A stretch of 64,000 bases of DNA from an uncultured Collinsella sp. (GCA_947642445.1 CANRSF010000002.1:1-64000); one strand, 5' to 3'. Counted from the first letter of the stretch, positions 33,676 through 44,017 are shown. The notes: a model not told the origin generated them from the letters alone. Translations and numbers: made by a program.

Positions 33676-34320
33676 ATGGCTCGCAAAATTACCAAGCGTC
33701 AGCAGCAAATTTACGACTTCATCAAGGAATATCAGCAGGAGAAGGGTTATCCGCCCAGCGTGCGCGAGATGGCTTCTGCCGTGGGCCTTTCCTCCCCCAG
33801 CACCGTGCACGCCCATCTCTCTGCCCTGGAGGCGCGCGGGCTACTCAAGCGCGATGCCACCAAACCGCGCGCCCTGGAACTCTTTAACGAGGATGGTTCC
33901 TCTGTCTCAATTTCCAAATCTGACGAGCCCACCGCACCTCGCGGAACGGTCTCGCTACCGCTCGTTGGTCGCGTCGCGGCTGGGATTCCCATTCTGGCAG
34001 AGCAGAATATCGAAGACACGTTTACTATCCCGACCGAAATCGCCACTGATCAGGGTTCCTTTATCCTTGAGGTGCATGGGAGCTCAATGATCAATGTCGG
34101 CATCTTCAATGGCGATTACATCATCGTCCGTGAACAAAAGAGTGCCATGAACGGCGAAATTGTCGTGGCCATGATTGATGGTTCGGCGACCGTCAAGACG
34201 TTCTACAAGGAGCAGGGGCGTGTGCGCTTGCAGCCCGAGAACGACACTATGGAACCTATCTATGCAACGAATCCCGTTATCCTGGGCAAAGTCGTCGGCT
34301 TGATGCGCCGGTTCTCGTAA
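33676..34320 (+). CDS. lexA: LexA repressor
   Basis: Master repressor of the SOS response. An N-terminal winged helix (residues 1-65) binds the CGAAC-N4-GTTC boxes just upstream. The self-cleavage bond is Ala102-Gly103 (VAAGIPI), with catalytic Ser137 (SSM) and Lys174 (VKTF). The ATG at 33676 has AGAGAGGA upstream; an in-frame ATG at 33655 is less well placed. The stop shares bases with the next start (TAATG). Confidence 0.95.
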   Translation: MARKITKRQQQIYDFIKEYQQEKGYPPSVREMASAVGLSSPSTVHAHLSALEARGLLKRDATKPRALELFNEDGSSVSISKSDEPTAPRGTVSLPLVGRVAAGIPILAEQNIEDTFTIPTEIATDQGSFILEVHGSSMINVGIFNGDYIIVREQKSAMNGEIVVAMIDGSATVKTFYKEQGRVRLQPENDTMEPIYATNPVILGKVVGLMRRFS

Positions 34321-35024
34321 TGCAAAAACGCATAACCATCTTTGATACCGTCCGCGGGTTTACGATGATTTCTATGGCAGGTTTTCACGCTTGCTATGAT
34401 CTCGCCTACCTGTACGGCTGGGATATGCCTTGGTTTACCCAGACTGTCTTTCAAGACGTCTGGCGAGCCAGCATCAGCTGGGTATTTTTGTTTATCGCGG
34501 GTTGGATGTGCACGCTCTCACGCAACAATGCCAAACGAGCGGCTAAGTACGCTGCCGCAGCTTTGGTCGTCTGGATCGCAACAACGCTCGTATCGGTCGA
34601 CGATTCAGTGAACTTTGGCATCATTTATTGCATGGCGGTGTGCACCGCGGTGGTTGCGTTCACCCGTCCGTTACTCCAAAAATTACCGGGCTCATGGGGC
34701 ATCGCAGCGTGCCTTGTTCTTTTTGCCCTAACCTGGGGCATTCCAAAGGCGGTCTACCCACTCCCCTACCTGGCATGGCTTGGATTCCCAGGCCCGGGTT
34801 TTGTTTCGGGAGATTACTATCCGCTCATACCGTTTGTCTTTATGTACCTTACCGGCTTTTTTGCTGCCCAGGCAGCACAAGCATCAAGTCTCGAAGCGCC
34901 AGCATGGGCATACGCCAATCCTATCCCGGCGCTCGCAGTCCTGGGTCGGCATGCCTTACCGTTCTACCTGCTCCATCAGCCAGTCATTCTAGGCGTGCTA
35001 GAAATCGTTTATTCCGTACGATAG
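34320..35024 (+). CDS. DUF1624/heparan-alpha-glucosaminide N-acetyltransferase-like membrane protein
   Basis: A 234-aa protein with about seven hydrophobic segments. The N terminus FDTVRGFTMISMAGFHACYD and the C-terminal GRHALPFYLLHQP are typical of the DUF1624 branch of membrane acyltransferases. The substrate is unknown. Translation is probably coupled to lexA (TAATG). Its 3' end overlaps the 3' end of the convergent hflX by 16 bp. Confidence 0.78.
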   Translation: MQKRITIFDTVRGFTMISMAGFHACYDLAYLYGWDMPWFTQTVFQDVWRASISWVFLFIAGWMCTLSRNNAKRAAKYAAAALVVWIATTLVSVDDSVNFGIIYCMAVCTAVVAFTRPLLQKLPGSWGIAACLVLFALTWGIPKAVYPLPYLAWLGFPGPGFVSGDYYPLIPFVFMYLTGFFAAQAAQASSLEAPAWAYANPIPALAVLGRHALPFYLLHQPVILGVLEIVYSVR

Positions 35025-36298
35025 CGCTCGAGCCGCGGTGCAATGCGAGCCGGCAACTTCGCCACAATGCGAACGCCGTCCTCGAGATATTCCTCATGCA
35101 GAAGGGTTCCCTGCTCATGCACCAGCGTGATGAGAGCGCCCTCGCGATACGGGATATCAGCGGAGAGCAACACATCGGTGGCAGCTGCCTCGCGAGCAAT
35201 CCGGTCGACGAGATCGTCGAGCCCCTCGCCCGTTTGGGCCGAGAACAGAACGGCCTCCGGATAGCGACGACGGAAACTCAATCGATCGACGCTATCGAGA
35301 AGATCGATTTTATTGAATACGGTCAGCGTTAAACGCTCTCCGGCGCCGATCTCATCAAGCACGCGGTCGACAGCCTCCAGCTGCCGCTCATAGTCCTCGT
35401 CAGACGCATCTACGACTTTGAGAATTAGATCGGCACCCAAAACCTCGGACAGCGTCGATTTAAAGGCATCGACCAGACCATGCGGCAGCTTTTGAATAAA
35501 GCCGACGGTATCGGTAATCGTCATGCCACGACCGCCGGGCAGACGATACGAACGCGTCGTCGGGTCGAGCGTAGCAAACAGCTTGTCCTGCGAAAGTACC
35601 GTAGAGCCGGTCAGACGATTGAGCAACGTCGATTTACCGGCATTGGTATAACCGGCCAACGCGACGCGAAACGCCGGTGACTCAATGCGACTCTTGGATT
35701 GAACATCGCGACGCTGTTCAACCTGCTTGAGCTCACGACGAAGCGCAGCGATCTTATTACGAATAAGGCGACGGTCGACCTCGAGCTGACTTTCGCCCTG
35801 ACCAAAACGTGAGCCGATGCCGCCGCGCGTCTGCTCCTTGGCGAGATGGCTCCACATGCCACGCAGGCGAGGCAACAAATATTGAAGCTGTGCCAGCTGT
35901 ACCTGCAGGCGTCCCTCACGCGTCTGAGCATGCAGGCCAAAGATATCCAGGATCAGTGCTGTACGATCGATAATCTTTACCGGCTCGCCCACAGCTTTCT
36001 CCAAATAGGATTGCTGCGAGGGCGTCAGGTCGTCGTCAAAAATAACGACATCGGCATCCATGCGATGCACCAGGCCGCAAAGCTCCTCTACCTTACCGGA
36101 ACCGATAAACGATTTGGGATACGGCTTTACCAAACGCTGAGACAAGCGAGCCACGCACTGGGCACCAGCCGTGTGGGCAAGGCGCTCCAGCTCATCGAGC
36201 GATCGATTGAGTGGCCATGCATTGTCGCGCCACTCAACACCAACTAAAATGGCATGCTCGGGCTCGGGTGCCGTGGGAACAAGGGGGAAACGGGCCAT
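35009..36298 (-). CDS. hflX: GTPase HflX
   Basis: Ribosome-splitting GTPase. An N-terminal glycine-rich HflX domain (residues about 1-190, with SRFGQGESQLE) precedes the G domain with P loop GYTNAGKST, switch II DTVGFIQKLPHGLV and NKID. The 429-aa length is normal. The ATG overlaps the stop of miaA (TAATG), and the miaB-miaA-hflX order is familiar from many bacteria. Confidence 0.95.
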   Translation of the reverse strand: MARFPLVPTAPEPEHAILVGVEWRDNAWPLNRSLDELERLAHTAGAQCVARLSQRLVKPYPKSFIGSGKVEELCGLVHRMDADVVIFDDDLTPSQQSYLEKAVGEPVKIIDRTALILDIFGLHAQTREGRLQVQLAQLQYLLPRLRGMWSHLAKEQTRGGIGSRFGQGESQLEVDRRLIRNKIAALRRELKQVEQRRDVQSKSRIESPAFRVALAGYTNAGKSTLLNRLTGSTVLSQDKLFATLDPTTRSYRLPGGRGMTITDTVGFIQKLPHGLVDAFKSTLSEVLGADLILKVVDASDEDYERQLEAVDRVLDEIGAGERLTLTVFNKIDLLDSVDRLSFRRRYPEAVLFSAQTGEGLDDLVDRIAREAAATDVLLSADIPYREGALITLVHEQGTLLHEEYLEDGVRIVAKLPARIAPRLERYRTE

Positions 36299-37236
36299 TA
36301 GGCAGCCTCGATACGATGCAGGATATCCTCAACGACCTCGTCGATCGTACATTCATCCATATCAAACCACACGATACGGTCATCGCGCTTAAACCACGAA
36401 AGTTGACGCTTGGCATAACGACGCGAACGCATCTTAATGAGTTCGCGAGCCTCATCCATAGAAATCACGCCATTGAAAGCATCAATGATCTCTTTATAGC
36501 CAATTGCCTGCATCGAAGTCAGGGCATCTCCCAGCCCCTGGTCCATCAGACCGCGAACCTCATCAACAAGACCCTGTTCAAGCATCAGATCGACACGCAG
36601 GTTAATGCGCTCGTAGAGCACCTCGCGATTACGCGTCAGACCAAACCATAGAGCATGATAATGCTCGCGCGGAACACTAAACTGACTTTTTTGCTGTGCA
36701 TAGGAGATACCATCATCATGCATCTCGAGCGCACGAATCACACGGCGCACATTATGGGGATGAATAACAGCAGCAGATTCTGGGTCGCGCTCGGCAAGCA
36801 GCGCGTGCAGCGCTTCCTCGCCTATGCGCTCGGCAAGTTCCTGATACCCCACGCGACAATCGTCCTCAAGCTCTCCCGAGGGAAAATCCATCTCATCCAG
36901 GGCGGCCTTGAGATACAAGCCTGTGCCCCCGCAAAACACCGGTAGGCGGCCCTCGCCAAGCAAACGCTCAACATGCACACGAGCGTCAGCCTGATAAAGC
37001 GCAGCAGAATATGCCACACCCGGCTCTACAATGTCGACGAGACGCAGCGGCGCCGTACACTCATCGGGCGCCATCTTTGCAGTACCGATGTCCATGCCGC
37101 GATAGATTTGCATCGCATCGCACGACAGCACTTCGGACGAAAGACGAGCTGCCAAACGGTCGGCAACATCGCTCTTACCAACCGCCGTCGGACCGACGAT
37201 CGCAACGGCGGAAAGACCTGCCCCGGGAGAAACCAT
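36298..37236 (-). CDS. miaA: tRNA dimethylallyltransferase
   Basis: Adds dimethylallyl to A37 of tRNAs that read UNN codons; the product is the substrate of MiaB encoded just upstream. The P loop GPTAVGKSD is at residues 15-23; DAMQIYRGMDIGTAK and FCGGTGLYLKA are family motifs. The 312-aa length is normal. The start overlaps the miaB stop (TAATG). Confidence 0.95.
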   Translation of the reverse strand: MVSPGAGLSAVAIVGPTAVGKSDVADRLAARLSSEVLSCDAMQIYRGMDIGTAKMAPDECTAPLRLVDIVEPGVAYSAALYQADARVHVERLLGEGRLPVFCGGTGLYLKAALDEMDFPSGELEDDCRVGYQELAERIGEEALHALLAERDPESAAVIHPHNVRRVIRALEMHDDGISYAQQKSQFSVPREHYHALWFGLTRNREVLYERINLRVDLMLEQGLVDEVRGLMDQGLGDALTSMQAIGYKEIIDAFNGVISMDEARELIKMRSRRYAKRQLSWFKRDDRIVWFDMDECTIDEVVEDILHRIEAA

Positions 37237-38606
37237 TAGCGCGGCTCGCCCACAACGGAGCCGGACAAATACCAGGTCTTGGCAACGTCAACGTCAACAT
37301 CAACGATCTTGCCAACAAGCTGATCGATGCTGTAGCCCTCGGGGATGGGCGCATGCACGGTCTGATTCTTGGGACTCTTACCCAGCAGGACCGCGTCGTT
37401 CTTTTTACTCGTTCCCTCAATGAGCGCCGGCACCACAGTATGGAGCTCACGCTGGTTATACTCGTGTGCCGTGGTCTCGATAACCTTAACCAGGCGGTTG
37501 AAACGCTCGAGAATAACCTCATGCGGCGTAGGATCGTCAATCTCGGCGGCCGGGGTACCGGCGCGCTTGGAATAGATGAAGGTATAGGCCTGAGCATAGC
37601 GGACCGTCTCGGCAAGTGAGAGCGTCTGCTCGAAGTCTTCTTCAGTCTCGCCCGGGAAGCCAACGATAATGTCGGTCGAGAGCGCGATATCGGGCATGCG
37701 GTTGCGAATGCGATCGACAAGGCCCAGATAGTCCTCGCGTGTATAACGGCGATTCATCTCTTTGAGGATCCGCGTCGAACCTGACTGGACGGCCAGGTGC
37801 AGCTGCGGCATAACGGCAGGCGTCTCGGCCATGGCGTCGATGGTCTCGGGCAGCAGATCCTTAGGATGAGAAGAGGTAAAGAAGATGCGCTCGACGCCCG
37901 TATCGCCCACCGCGCGCAGCAAATCGGCAAAACGCGGCTTGCCAAACAGATCGCGACCATATGAGTTAACGTTTTGGCCCAGCAGCGTAATCTCACGCAC
38001 ACCCTGGCGCACCAAAGCGGTCACCTCGTCGACAATCTCCTCGAAGGGGCGGCTTTTTTCGCGACCGCGCACGTACGGCACGATGCAATAGGTGCAGAAA
38101 TTATTGCAGCCTGTCATGATGGGCACCCAGGCGTGATACTGGGTCTCGCGATGCCACGGCATGCTCATGGCATCCGTATCCTCATGCTCATTGGTGCGGA
38201 TATGACGCTTACCATCAAGGAACGCCTCGGCAATGAGCTCGGCCACATGTGCAATGGAATGCGTGCCAAAGATGACATTGACGTTATCGACGTTGGTGAG
38301 CAGGCCCTCGCCATCGCGCTGCGCGATGCAACCGCCAACGGCAACCACGCGCTTGCCCGAAGGCGAAGGCGGCAGGCTTTTGCAGGAATTGCACTGACCG
38401 TACAGGCGAGTATCGGCGGCCTCGCGCACGCAGCACGTCATGAAGACAACGATATCGGCATGCGCGGGATCGAGCGCCATGAGGCAGCCATACGAATCAA
38501 GCAGACCGCTCACACGCTCGGAGTCGTGCTGATTCATCTGGCAGCCAAAGGTGCGGATAAAGTAGGTTTTTCCGGCAAGAATATCGCGTACGGAACGCTG
38601 GTCCAT
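37236..38606 (-). CDS. miaB: tRNA-2-methylthio-N6-dimethylallyladenosine synthase
   Basis: Radical-SAM methylthiotransferase acting on i6A37. An N-terminal UPF0004 domain with three cluster cysteines (FGCQMNQHDSE, FMTCCVREAA, VGGCIAQRDGE) is followed by the radical-SAM motif GCNNFCTYCIVPYVRG and a TRAM domain. I chose the ATG at 38606 because AGGA lies at good distance; an ATG two codons earlier is too close. Confidence 0.95.
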   Translation of the reverse strand: MDQRSVRDILAGKTYFIRTFGCQMNQHDSERVSGLLDSYGCLMALDPAHADIVVFMTCCVREAADTRLYGQCNSCKSLPPSPSGKRVVAVGGCIAQRDGEGLLTNVDNVNVIFGTHSIAHVAELIAEAFLDGKRHIRTNEHEDTDAMSMPWHRETQYHAWVPIMTGCNNFCTYCIVPYVRGREKSRPFEEIVDEVTALVRQGVREITLLGQNVNSYGRDLFGKPRFADLLRAVGDTGVERIFFTSSHPKDLLPETIDAMAETPAVMPQLHLAVQSGSTRILKEMNRRYTREDYLGLVDRIRNRMPDIALSTDIIVGFPGETEEDFEQTLSLAETVRYAQAYTFIYSKRAGTPAAEIDDPTPHEVILERFNRLVKVIETTAHEYNQRELHTVVPALIEGTSKKNDAVLLGKSPKNQTVHAPIPEGYSIDQLVGKIVDVDVDVAKTWYLSGSVVGEPR

Positions 38607-38651
38607 GTGCATAAGTCCTAACGATGGGGAGCGAAACAAGGCAAGCAGAAG

Positions 38652-38969
38652 CTATGCCACAGGCTTAACATCATCCATGACGACGTTATCCATAGCAGCT
38701 CGATTGATCTGGTGAACGTAGATAGAAAGGCGGATGGCCGTGCGCGACTCCCCGTTAATGAGGATGTCGGAGAACACGGGCGCGCAGGAAATATCAAAAC
38801 CGGTTGGAATCAAAAAACCGCGCGCGATAGCAACGGCCTTAATAGCCTGGTTGACGGCACCGGCGCCGACACACTGGATGTTGACGGGTACACCATCCTT
38901 GACCATGCCGGCGATGGCGCCGGCAACGGACGCGGGCGATGATTTGCTTGATACCTTCAGGCAATCCAT
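38652..38969 (-). CDS. spoVS: Stage V sporulation protein S family (SpoVS)
   Basis: A small (105 aa) nucleic-acid-binding-like protein of the SpoVS/Alba-like fold family. The sequence MDCLKVSSKSSPASVAGAIAGM and the hydrophobic AVNQAIKAVAIARGFL are hallmarks. It affects sporulation and septation in Bacillus, yet nothing else in this window suggests sporulation. GGAG precedes the ATG at 38969; a longer upstream reading is rejected. The rny-x-spoVS-miaB order parallels Bacillus. Confidence 0.9.
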   Translation of the reverse strand: MDCLKVSSKSSPASVAGAIAGMVKDGVPVNIQCVGAGAVNQAIKAVAIARGFLIPTGFDISCAPVFSDILINGESRTAIRLSIYVHQINRAAMDNVVMDDVKPVA

Positions 38970-39043
38970 GAAGAAACTCCTGCATTTAAAAGTACGTTTT
39001 AACTGCAATAACTGTATCGTACCGAGTGGACTCGGTAAAGGCA

Positions 39044-40129
39044 CTATTCCTCTTTGGCAAGATCAAAGGTCACGGTGATTCGATCACGCGAAACACGGAT
39101 CTTTGGGTCGCCGCAAAGGTTGAGATAGTACCGGGTGGCAAGGTCATTAAAGTCGCGTTCCACAGCGCGCGAAAACTGTGCCATGTCATCCTTGGCAATA
39201 CGTAGCCCGCGACGATCCTTCGCGAGATCGACAGGAGCCGGCGCATGCGAGGACGAATCACGCTCGCGCAGCAGACGCGCGGTCACACCGCGAACGGGCT
39301 TAATCTGCCCTGCCAAAATGCGATGGGCCGTGCGCTCGGACATCTCAAGACCCAAACCCGAACAAATACGGATAAAGTCCTCGGCATCAGAAGCAAGGCC
39401 TAAACGATCGACAACCGGAAGCTCGCTCTCGTCATCAATGAACAGGAGACGAGACGTATCGAGCCGACTTGACGCTTGAGCATAAAGGGTCGCGGCAATC
39501 TCAGACGGAGAACCGAGATAGACATCGCAACCACGCAACTCCTCGAGCGCAAACTCACAAGCAGCGCGAATAATATTATGTGGACCGCGAGCGCAGACAT
39601 AACGTCCGTCCTCATCCTTGACGGCCTGGGGCCAGCTGGACTGATCGGCACGCTCACTGAGGCGGTCGGCCGCAACGCTCACCTTGAAGGCTGAACCAAG
39701 ATCGACGCCGGACGTGACCACACGGGCCTCGTCGGTGTTCTGCTTAATCGAAAACAATGCCATGCCACGACCGTGAACGCCCCAACGGTCCATCTTCATG
39801 CTCTCGAGCTTGGAGGTAACGCGGGCATCAAAGATTCGCTCTTGCATATCCTGCGGAACGCCCGAACCGTTATCCAGAAAGACAAGCGTGCGGACGCCAT
39901 CTTCCTTGGTCGTGGCGAGATAGACCTTGTCGGCGCCGGCATCGCGAGCATTACGGAGCATTTCGATGACGATGTCCTCGACATGCTGAATGTCGTGCTT
40001 AGCCTGGCGCCGCTCGGCCTCCGAAACGCGGAGGCGGACATACCCCTCGCCAAGGTTCTCCTCGACGCGAAGGTTGCCCTCCCCCGACATCGACGCGATA
40101 AATGAGATGAGCTCGTTCGCGTCGCTCAT
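39044..40129 (-). CDS. GHKL-type ATP-binding protein of unknown function
   Basis: A 361-aa soluble protein whose N-terminal half is a GHKL (Hsp90/histidine kinase/MutL) ATPase domain: N box EMLRNARDAGAD (about residues 56-67), G1 FLDNGSGVP (about 84-92), and a GVHGRGMAL lid (about 117-125). There is no H box, transmembrane segment or receiver domain, so it is not a sensor kinase. The C-terminal half is unfamiliar to me. It starts 1 base after rny and occupies the place that the phosphodiesterase gene ymdB holds between rny and spoVS in Bacillus. Confidence 0.8.
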   Translation of the reverse strand: MSDANELISFIASMSGEGNLRVEENLGEGYVRLRVSEAERRQAKHDIQHVEDIVIEMLRNARDAGADKVYLATTKEDGVRTLVFLDNGSGVPQDMQERIFDARVTSKLESMKMDRWGVHGRGMALFSIKQNTDEARVVTSGVDLGSAFKVSVAADRLSERADQSSWPQAVKDEDGRYVCARGPHNIIRAACEFALEELRGCDVYLGSPSEIAATLYAQASSRLDTSRLLFIDDESELPVVDRLGLASDAEDFIRICSGLGLEMSERTAHRILAGQIKPVRGVTARLLRERDSSSHAPAPVDLAKDRRGLRIAKDDMAQFSRAVERDFNDLATRYYLNLCGDPKIRVSRDRITVTFDLAKEE

Positions 40130-40130
40130 G

Positions 40131-41681
40131 TTATTTAGCGATATCGACAGCGCGGCTCTCGCGAATCACGACAACGCGCACCTGACCGGGATACTCCATC
40201 TCTTCCTCGATCTGATGGGCGATATCGTGAGCCAGAACCGTGGACTGGGCATCGGAAATCTTGTCCGGCTGGACCATGACGTGGACCTCGCGACCGGCCT
40301 GCATGGCATAGGTACGTTCGACGCCGTCATGGGAGTTGGCGATCTCCTCGAGCTTCTCAAGACGCTTGATGTAGTTCTCGGCAGACTCGCGACGGGCACC
40401 GGGGCGAGAGGCAGAGACAGCATCGGCGGCCTGCACCAGGACATCGAGCACCGTGTTGGGGTCGACATCGGCATGGTGAGCCTCAATAGCGTGGACGATA
40501 ACGGGCTTCTCGCCATAACGGCGGGCAAGCTCGGCGCCGATGACGGCATGCGGGCCCTCGACGTCGTGGTCGATTGCCTTGCCCAGGTCATGAAGCAGGC
40601 CGGCGCGCTTGGCGGTCACAACGTCCAGGCCAAGCTCGGAAGCCATCACGCCGCACAGATCAGAGACCTCGAGGGAATGCTGAAGCACGTTCTGACCAAA
40701 CGAGGTACGGTAGCGCAGGGCACCAAGGGTCTTGACGATCTCGGGGTGCAGATCGTGGATGCCGGTATCGAAGGCAGCCTGCTCGCCAGCCTCACGCACG
40801 CGCTGCTGAACCAGGTCAGCGGCCTTGTGATACATCTCCTCGATACGGGCAGGGTGAATGCGGCCGTCGGCGATGAGGTTCTCGAGGGCGACACGGGCGG
40901 TCTCACGACGGACCGGGTCGAAGCTCGAAAGAACGACGGTCTCGGGCGTGTCGTCGATCACGAGGTTGACGCCGGAAACCTGCTCGAAGGTCCGGATGTT
41001 GCGACCCTCGCGACCGATGATACGGCCCTTGAGGTCATCAGAGGGAATGTGCACGGAGGTAACGGTGACCTCGGCAGTGTGGTCGGCAGCGCAGCGCTGA
41101 ATCGCCAGAGATAGAATCTCCTGGGCGGTCTTGTGGCACTCGGCGCGAACCTGCTGCTCGGACTCGCGAATGATCGTGGCGGCCTCGTGGGTGACCTCGC
41201 CGCGAACCTTATCGAGGAGCTCCTTGTGGGCGTCCTCGCGGGTAAGGTCGGCGATACGCTCGAGCTCGGAGGTCTGCTTTGCACAGAGCTCCTCGAGCTC
41301 ACGGGAGCGCTTCTCGACCTGACCGGCCTGGCTGGACAGCTGATGCTCGCGCTTGTCGAGAGCATCGTTGCGGCGATCAAGGGATTCCTCGCGCTGCATC
41401 ACGCGGTTCTCGAGCGTACGAATCTCGTTCTTACGCTGCTTGTCCTCGGCCTCGGCGGCCTGCTTGTTCTTGATGATCTCCTCTTTAGCCTCGAGCAGAG
41501 CCTCTTTTTTGAGGGTCTCGGCCTGACGCTTAGCATCACCGATCAGGGACTCAGCCTGTGCGTGTGCCGACTGGATTTTTTCGTCGGCCTCGTGAAGACT
41601 ACCCTGCTTGGCGGTGCGCATGTAGGCAATGGCGGCGATGGCACCCAAAACGATGCCAACGAGCGCTGCGATGATAGGCAT
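40131..41681 (-). CDS. rny: Ribonuclease Y
   Basis: Membrane-anchored endoribonuclease that starts mRNA decay. An N-terminal membrane helix (about residues 3-22) is followed by a long coiled coil (to about 200), a KH domain ([15 protein letters not shown]) and an HD domain ([15 protein letters not shown], with EAHHADVDP). The 516-aa length is normal. The ATG at 41681 is preferred to a GTG two codons earlier because AAGGAG is then at a proper distance. Confidence 0.96.
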   Translation of the reverse strand: MPIIAALVGIVLGAIAAIAYMRTAKQGSLHEADEKIQSAHAQAESLIGDAKRQAETLKKEALLEAKEEIIKNKQAAEAEDKQRKNEIRTLENRVMQREESLDRRNDALDKREHQLSSQAGQVEKRSRELEELCAKQTSELERIADLTREDAHKELLDKVRGEVTHEAATIIRESEQQVRAECHKTAQEILSLAIQRCAADHTAEVTVTSVHIPSDDLKGRIIGREGRNIRTFEQVSGVNLVIDDTPETVVLSSFDPVRRETARVALENLIADGRIHPARIEEMYHKAADLVQQRVREAGEQAAFDTGIHDLHPEIVKTLGALRYRTSFGQNVLQHSLEVSDLCGVMASELGLDVVTAKRAGLLHDLGKAIDHDVEGPHAVIGAELARRYGEKPVIVHAIEAHHADVDPNTVLDVLVQAADAVSASRPGARRESAENYIKRLEKLEEIANSHDGVERTYAMQAGREVHVMVQPDKISDAQSTVLAHDIAHQIEEEMEYPGQVRVVVIRESRAVDIAK

Positions 41682-41938
41682 GCTCACTCCTTTTTATGGA
41701 TTCGTTACACAACAAAGCGAACCGTCCTTACGAACGGCACGCGACATTTGAGTAATATGGGCGCAGCTTATGCGGGTCGGATACAGATAAACATATAAAC
41801 AAACTCATCACAGATGAGCACATATCACAAAGCAAATGACAGTGTTTATCGTACGTTGAACCACAACAACTGTCAAATAAATGGCCCCAGCACGGCGGCT
41901 AAAACGCGGTGAACGGCAGGGCCACAAAACGCATACGC

Positions 41939-42631
41939 CTAAACCGCACATTCCTCGCGTTCGGCATTAAGACGTGCCTTAACGGCATCGGCGGCGATGT
42001 GATACGAGAAGCCCTTGCCCATCAAAAACCGAACCAGTTTTTCGAATCCGCGCGTCTCTGGAACACGCCGCTTGGCGAGCAGGGCCGACGCACGCGCCAA
42101 ATCGTCTTCGACGGCAAAATAATCCTCGGGATAACCGGGAATGTCATCGAGCACGACATGACGGCGCTTGAGCTCGGTCTCGATTTTACGCTGTCCCCAA
42201 CCGCGCCGCTTGCGTTCCTCGATAAAGTACGAGCAAAAGCGGTTCTCGTCTAAAAAGCGATACTCGGTGGCGCGCTCGACGGCGAAATCGATCGCGGGCT
42301 GGCGAAAGCCGTAGCGAGCCAGCTTGTCACGGACCTCACCCGTCGCATGGTCGCGGCGCGATAGCATCTCGGTCACCATGGTAAGTGCACATTTACGCTC
42401 GATGAGCTGCACCGCTTCACGAAAGTTATCCCAATCACAGGGAAGATCGGGGCGATTTTTGACATACAGGCGCGCAACCCGCACGGGAATCCAAATGGAC
42501 CGCTCAAAACCGCCCTCAAGCTCACAATCGATATGTGCGCAAGGCTTTTTGGACGCATACCCGCTCGAGAACGAGGAGGCCGCCTTCTTATCGGGAAAGA
42601 CGACCGTGGCCTCGGTCACCGTATACGACAT
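41939..42631 (-). CDS. recX: Regulatory protein RecX
   Basis: Modulates RecA filaments and recombinase activity. The family repeats of three-helix units are seen (LSRRDHATGEVRDKLARYGF, then YRFLDENRFCSYFIEERKRR, then GWGQRKIETELKRR). The 230-aa protein has a ~75-residue N-terminal extension. It follows recA after 11 bases, the standard arrangement. Confidence 0.88.
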   Translation of the reverse strand: MSYTVTEATVVFPDKKAASSFSSGYASKKPCAHIDCELEGGFERSIWIPVRVARLYVKNRPDLPCDWDNFREAVQLIERKCALTMVTEMLSRRDHATGEVRDKLARYGFRQPAIDFAVERATEYRFLDENRFCSYFIEERKRRGWGQRKIETELKRRHVVLDDIPGYPEDYFAVEDDLARASALLAKRRVPETRGFEKLVRFLMGKGFSYHIAADAVKARLNAEREECAV

Positions 42632-42642
42632 GAGCGTAACCG

Positions 42643-43791
42643 CTACTCGTCGTCATCATCGAGCATGGCGGAACCATCGATGGCGTAAAGCTCGTCAAAC
42701 TCCTCAGGCGCAGGCTGATCGGTCAGTTCGACCTCGGACGGAGCATCGTCATCAAACTCAAGCCCGCAGGCAAGGCGGACCTTATGCTCAATCTCGTCGG
42801 CGCAATCGGGGTGTTCGCGCAGGAACGCCTTGGCGGCCTCGCGACCGTTGCCGAGCTTGTCCTCGCCATAGGCAAACCAGGAGCCCATCTTCTTGCAAAT
42901 GCCGCACTCGACAGCCATGTCCAGAATCGAGCCCTCCTTAGAGATGCCCGTACCGTACATAATGTCGAACTCAGCAGAACGGAACGGAGCTGCCACCTTG
43001 TTCTTAACGACCTTGGCGCGCACGCGGTTACCGATAACCTCATCCTTAAGCTTAATGCTGTCGATGCGGCGAATGTCGATACGCACCGAAGAGAAGAACT
43101 TAAGGGCGCGGCCGCCCGTCGTGGTCTCGGGGTTGCCGAACATGACGCCGATCTTCTCTCGCAGCTGGTTAATGAAGATGCATGTCGTGTTGGACTTGGA
43201 CAGCGAGCCGGCGAGCTTGCGGAGCGCCTGACTCATCAGACGAGCTTGCAATCCGACCGTGGTATCGCCGATCTCTCCCTCGATCTCGGCACGCGGGGTC
43301 AGCGCGGCGACGGAGTCGACGACGATGGCATCGATGGCGCCGGAACGCACGAGCATGTCAACAATCTCGAGCGCCTGCTCACCCGTATCAGGCTGGGAAA
43401 TCAGTACCTCGTCGATATCCACGCCAATGCGCGCGGCATACGTGGGATCGAGCGCGTGCTCGGCATCGATAAATGCCACCACGCCACCCATTGCCTGGGC
43501 CTCGGCCAGGATCTCGAGCGAAAGCGTCGTCTTACCGGAGGACTCGGGACCGTAAATCTCGACGATACGGCCGCGCGGCACACCGCCGATACCCAGAGCG
43601 GCATCGAGTGCCAGAGCGCCCGTGGGGATGGCCTCAACCTCAAGCTCGGGGCCGCCGTCACCATACCTCATGATGGAGCCTTGACCGAACTTCTTCTCGA
43701 TCTCGGCCTTGGTGGTGGCGATCATCTCATCGCGCTCTTTACCCGTCGTGCGAGCATGAACGGTACGTACGGGACCTGAATTCTTGGCCAT
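42643..43791 (-). CDS. recA: Recombinase RecA
   Basis: Strand exchange and SOS co-protease. Walker A is GPESSGKTT (about residues 74-82); the L2 region [19 protein letters not shown] and the motif [14 protein letters not shown] are intact. The C-terminal tail is acidic (ending DDDDE). The 382-aa length is typical of actinobacteria. The ATG at 43791 has GAGGAGGGC upstream; expression is under a LexA-box promoter. Confidence 0.97.
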   Translation of the reverse strand: MAKNSGPVRTVHARTTGKERDEMIATTKAEIEKKFGQGSIMRYGDGGPELEVEAIPTGALALDAALGIGGVPRGRIVEIYGPESSGKTTLSLEILAEAQAMGGVVAFIDAEHALDPTYAARIGVDIDEVLISQPDTGEQALEIVDMLVRSGAIDAIVVDSVAALTPRAEIEGEIGDTTVGLQARLMSQALRKLAGSLSKSNTTCIFINQLREKIGVMFGNPETTTGGRALKFFSSVRIDIRRIDSIKLKDEVIGNRVRAKVVKNKVAAPFRSAEFDIMYGTGISKEGSILDMAVECGICKKMGSWFAYGEDKLGNGREAAKAFLREHPDCADEIEHKVRLACGLEFDDDAPSEVELTDQPAPEEFDELYAIDGSAMLDDDDE

Positions 43792-43821
43792 GAATAGCCC
43801 TCCTCTTAACAACCTGCATCG

Positions 43822-43850
43822 ATAATAAACGAACGGCTGTTCGTGGTCAA
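43822..43850 (-). promoter_or_regulatory. recA promoter with LexA box
   Basis: TTGACC (43850-43845) and TATTAT (43827-43822) are 17 bp apart on the minus strand. The spacer contains CGAACAGCCGTTCG (43843-43830), a clear LexA box, so LexA binding would block RNA polymerase directly. Confidence 0.85.
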
Positions 43851-44017
43851 CCGTTCAGATAAATCATATGCAGCCGACCTTTCCAAAACCCAACCAAACG
43901 CCGACCAAACACTGACCAAATGCTTGACCACAAAGGACCAAATATGAACAAGGCAGGCAAAATTACGTCTACAACCAGCACAAACGCCAAATGAGCCTAA
44001 GGTCCCTATCTCCACAA

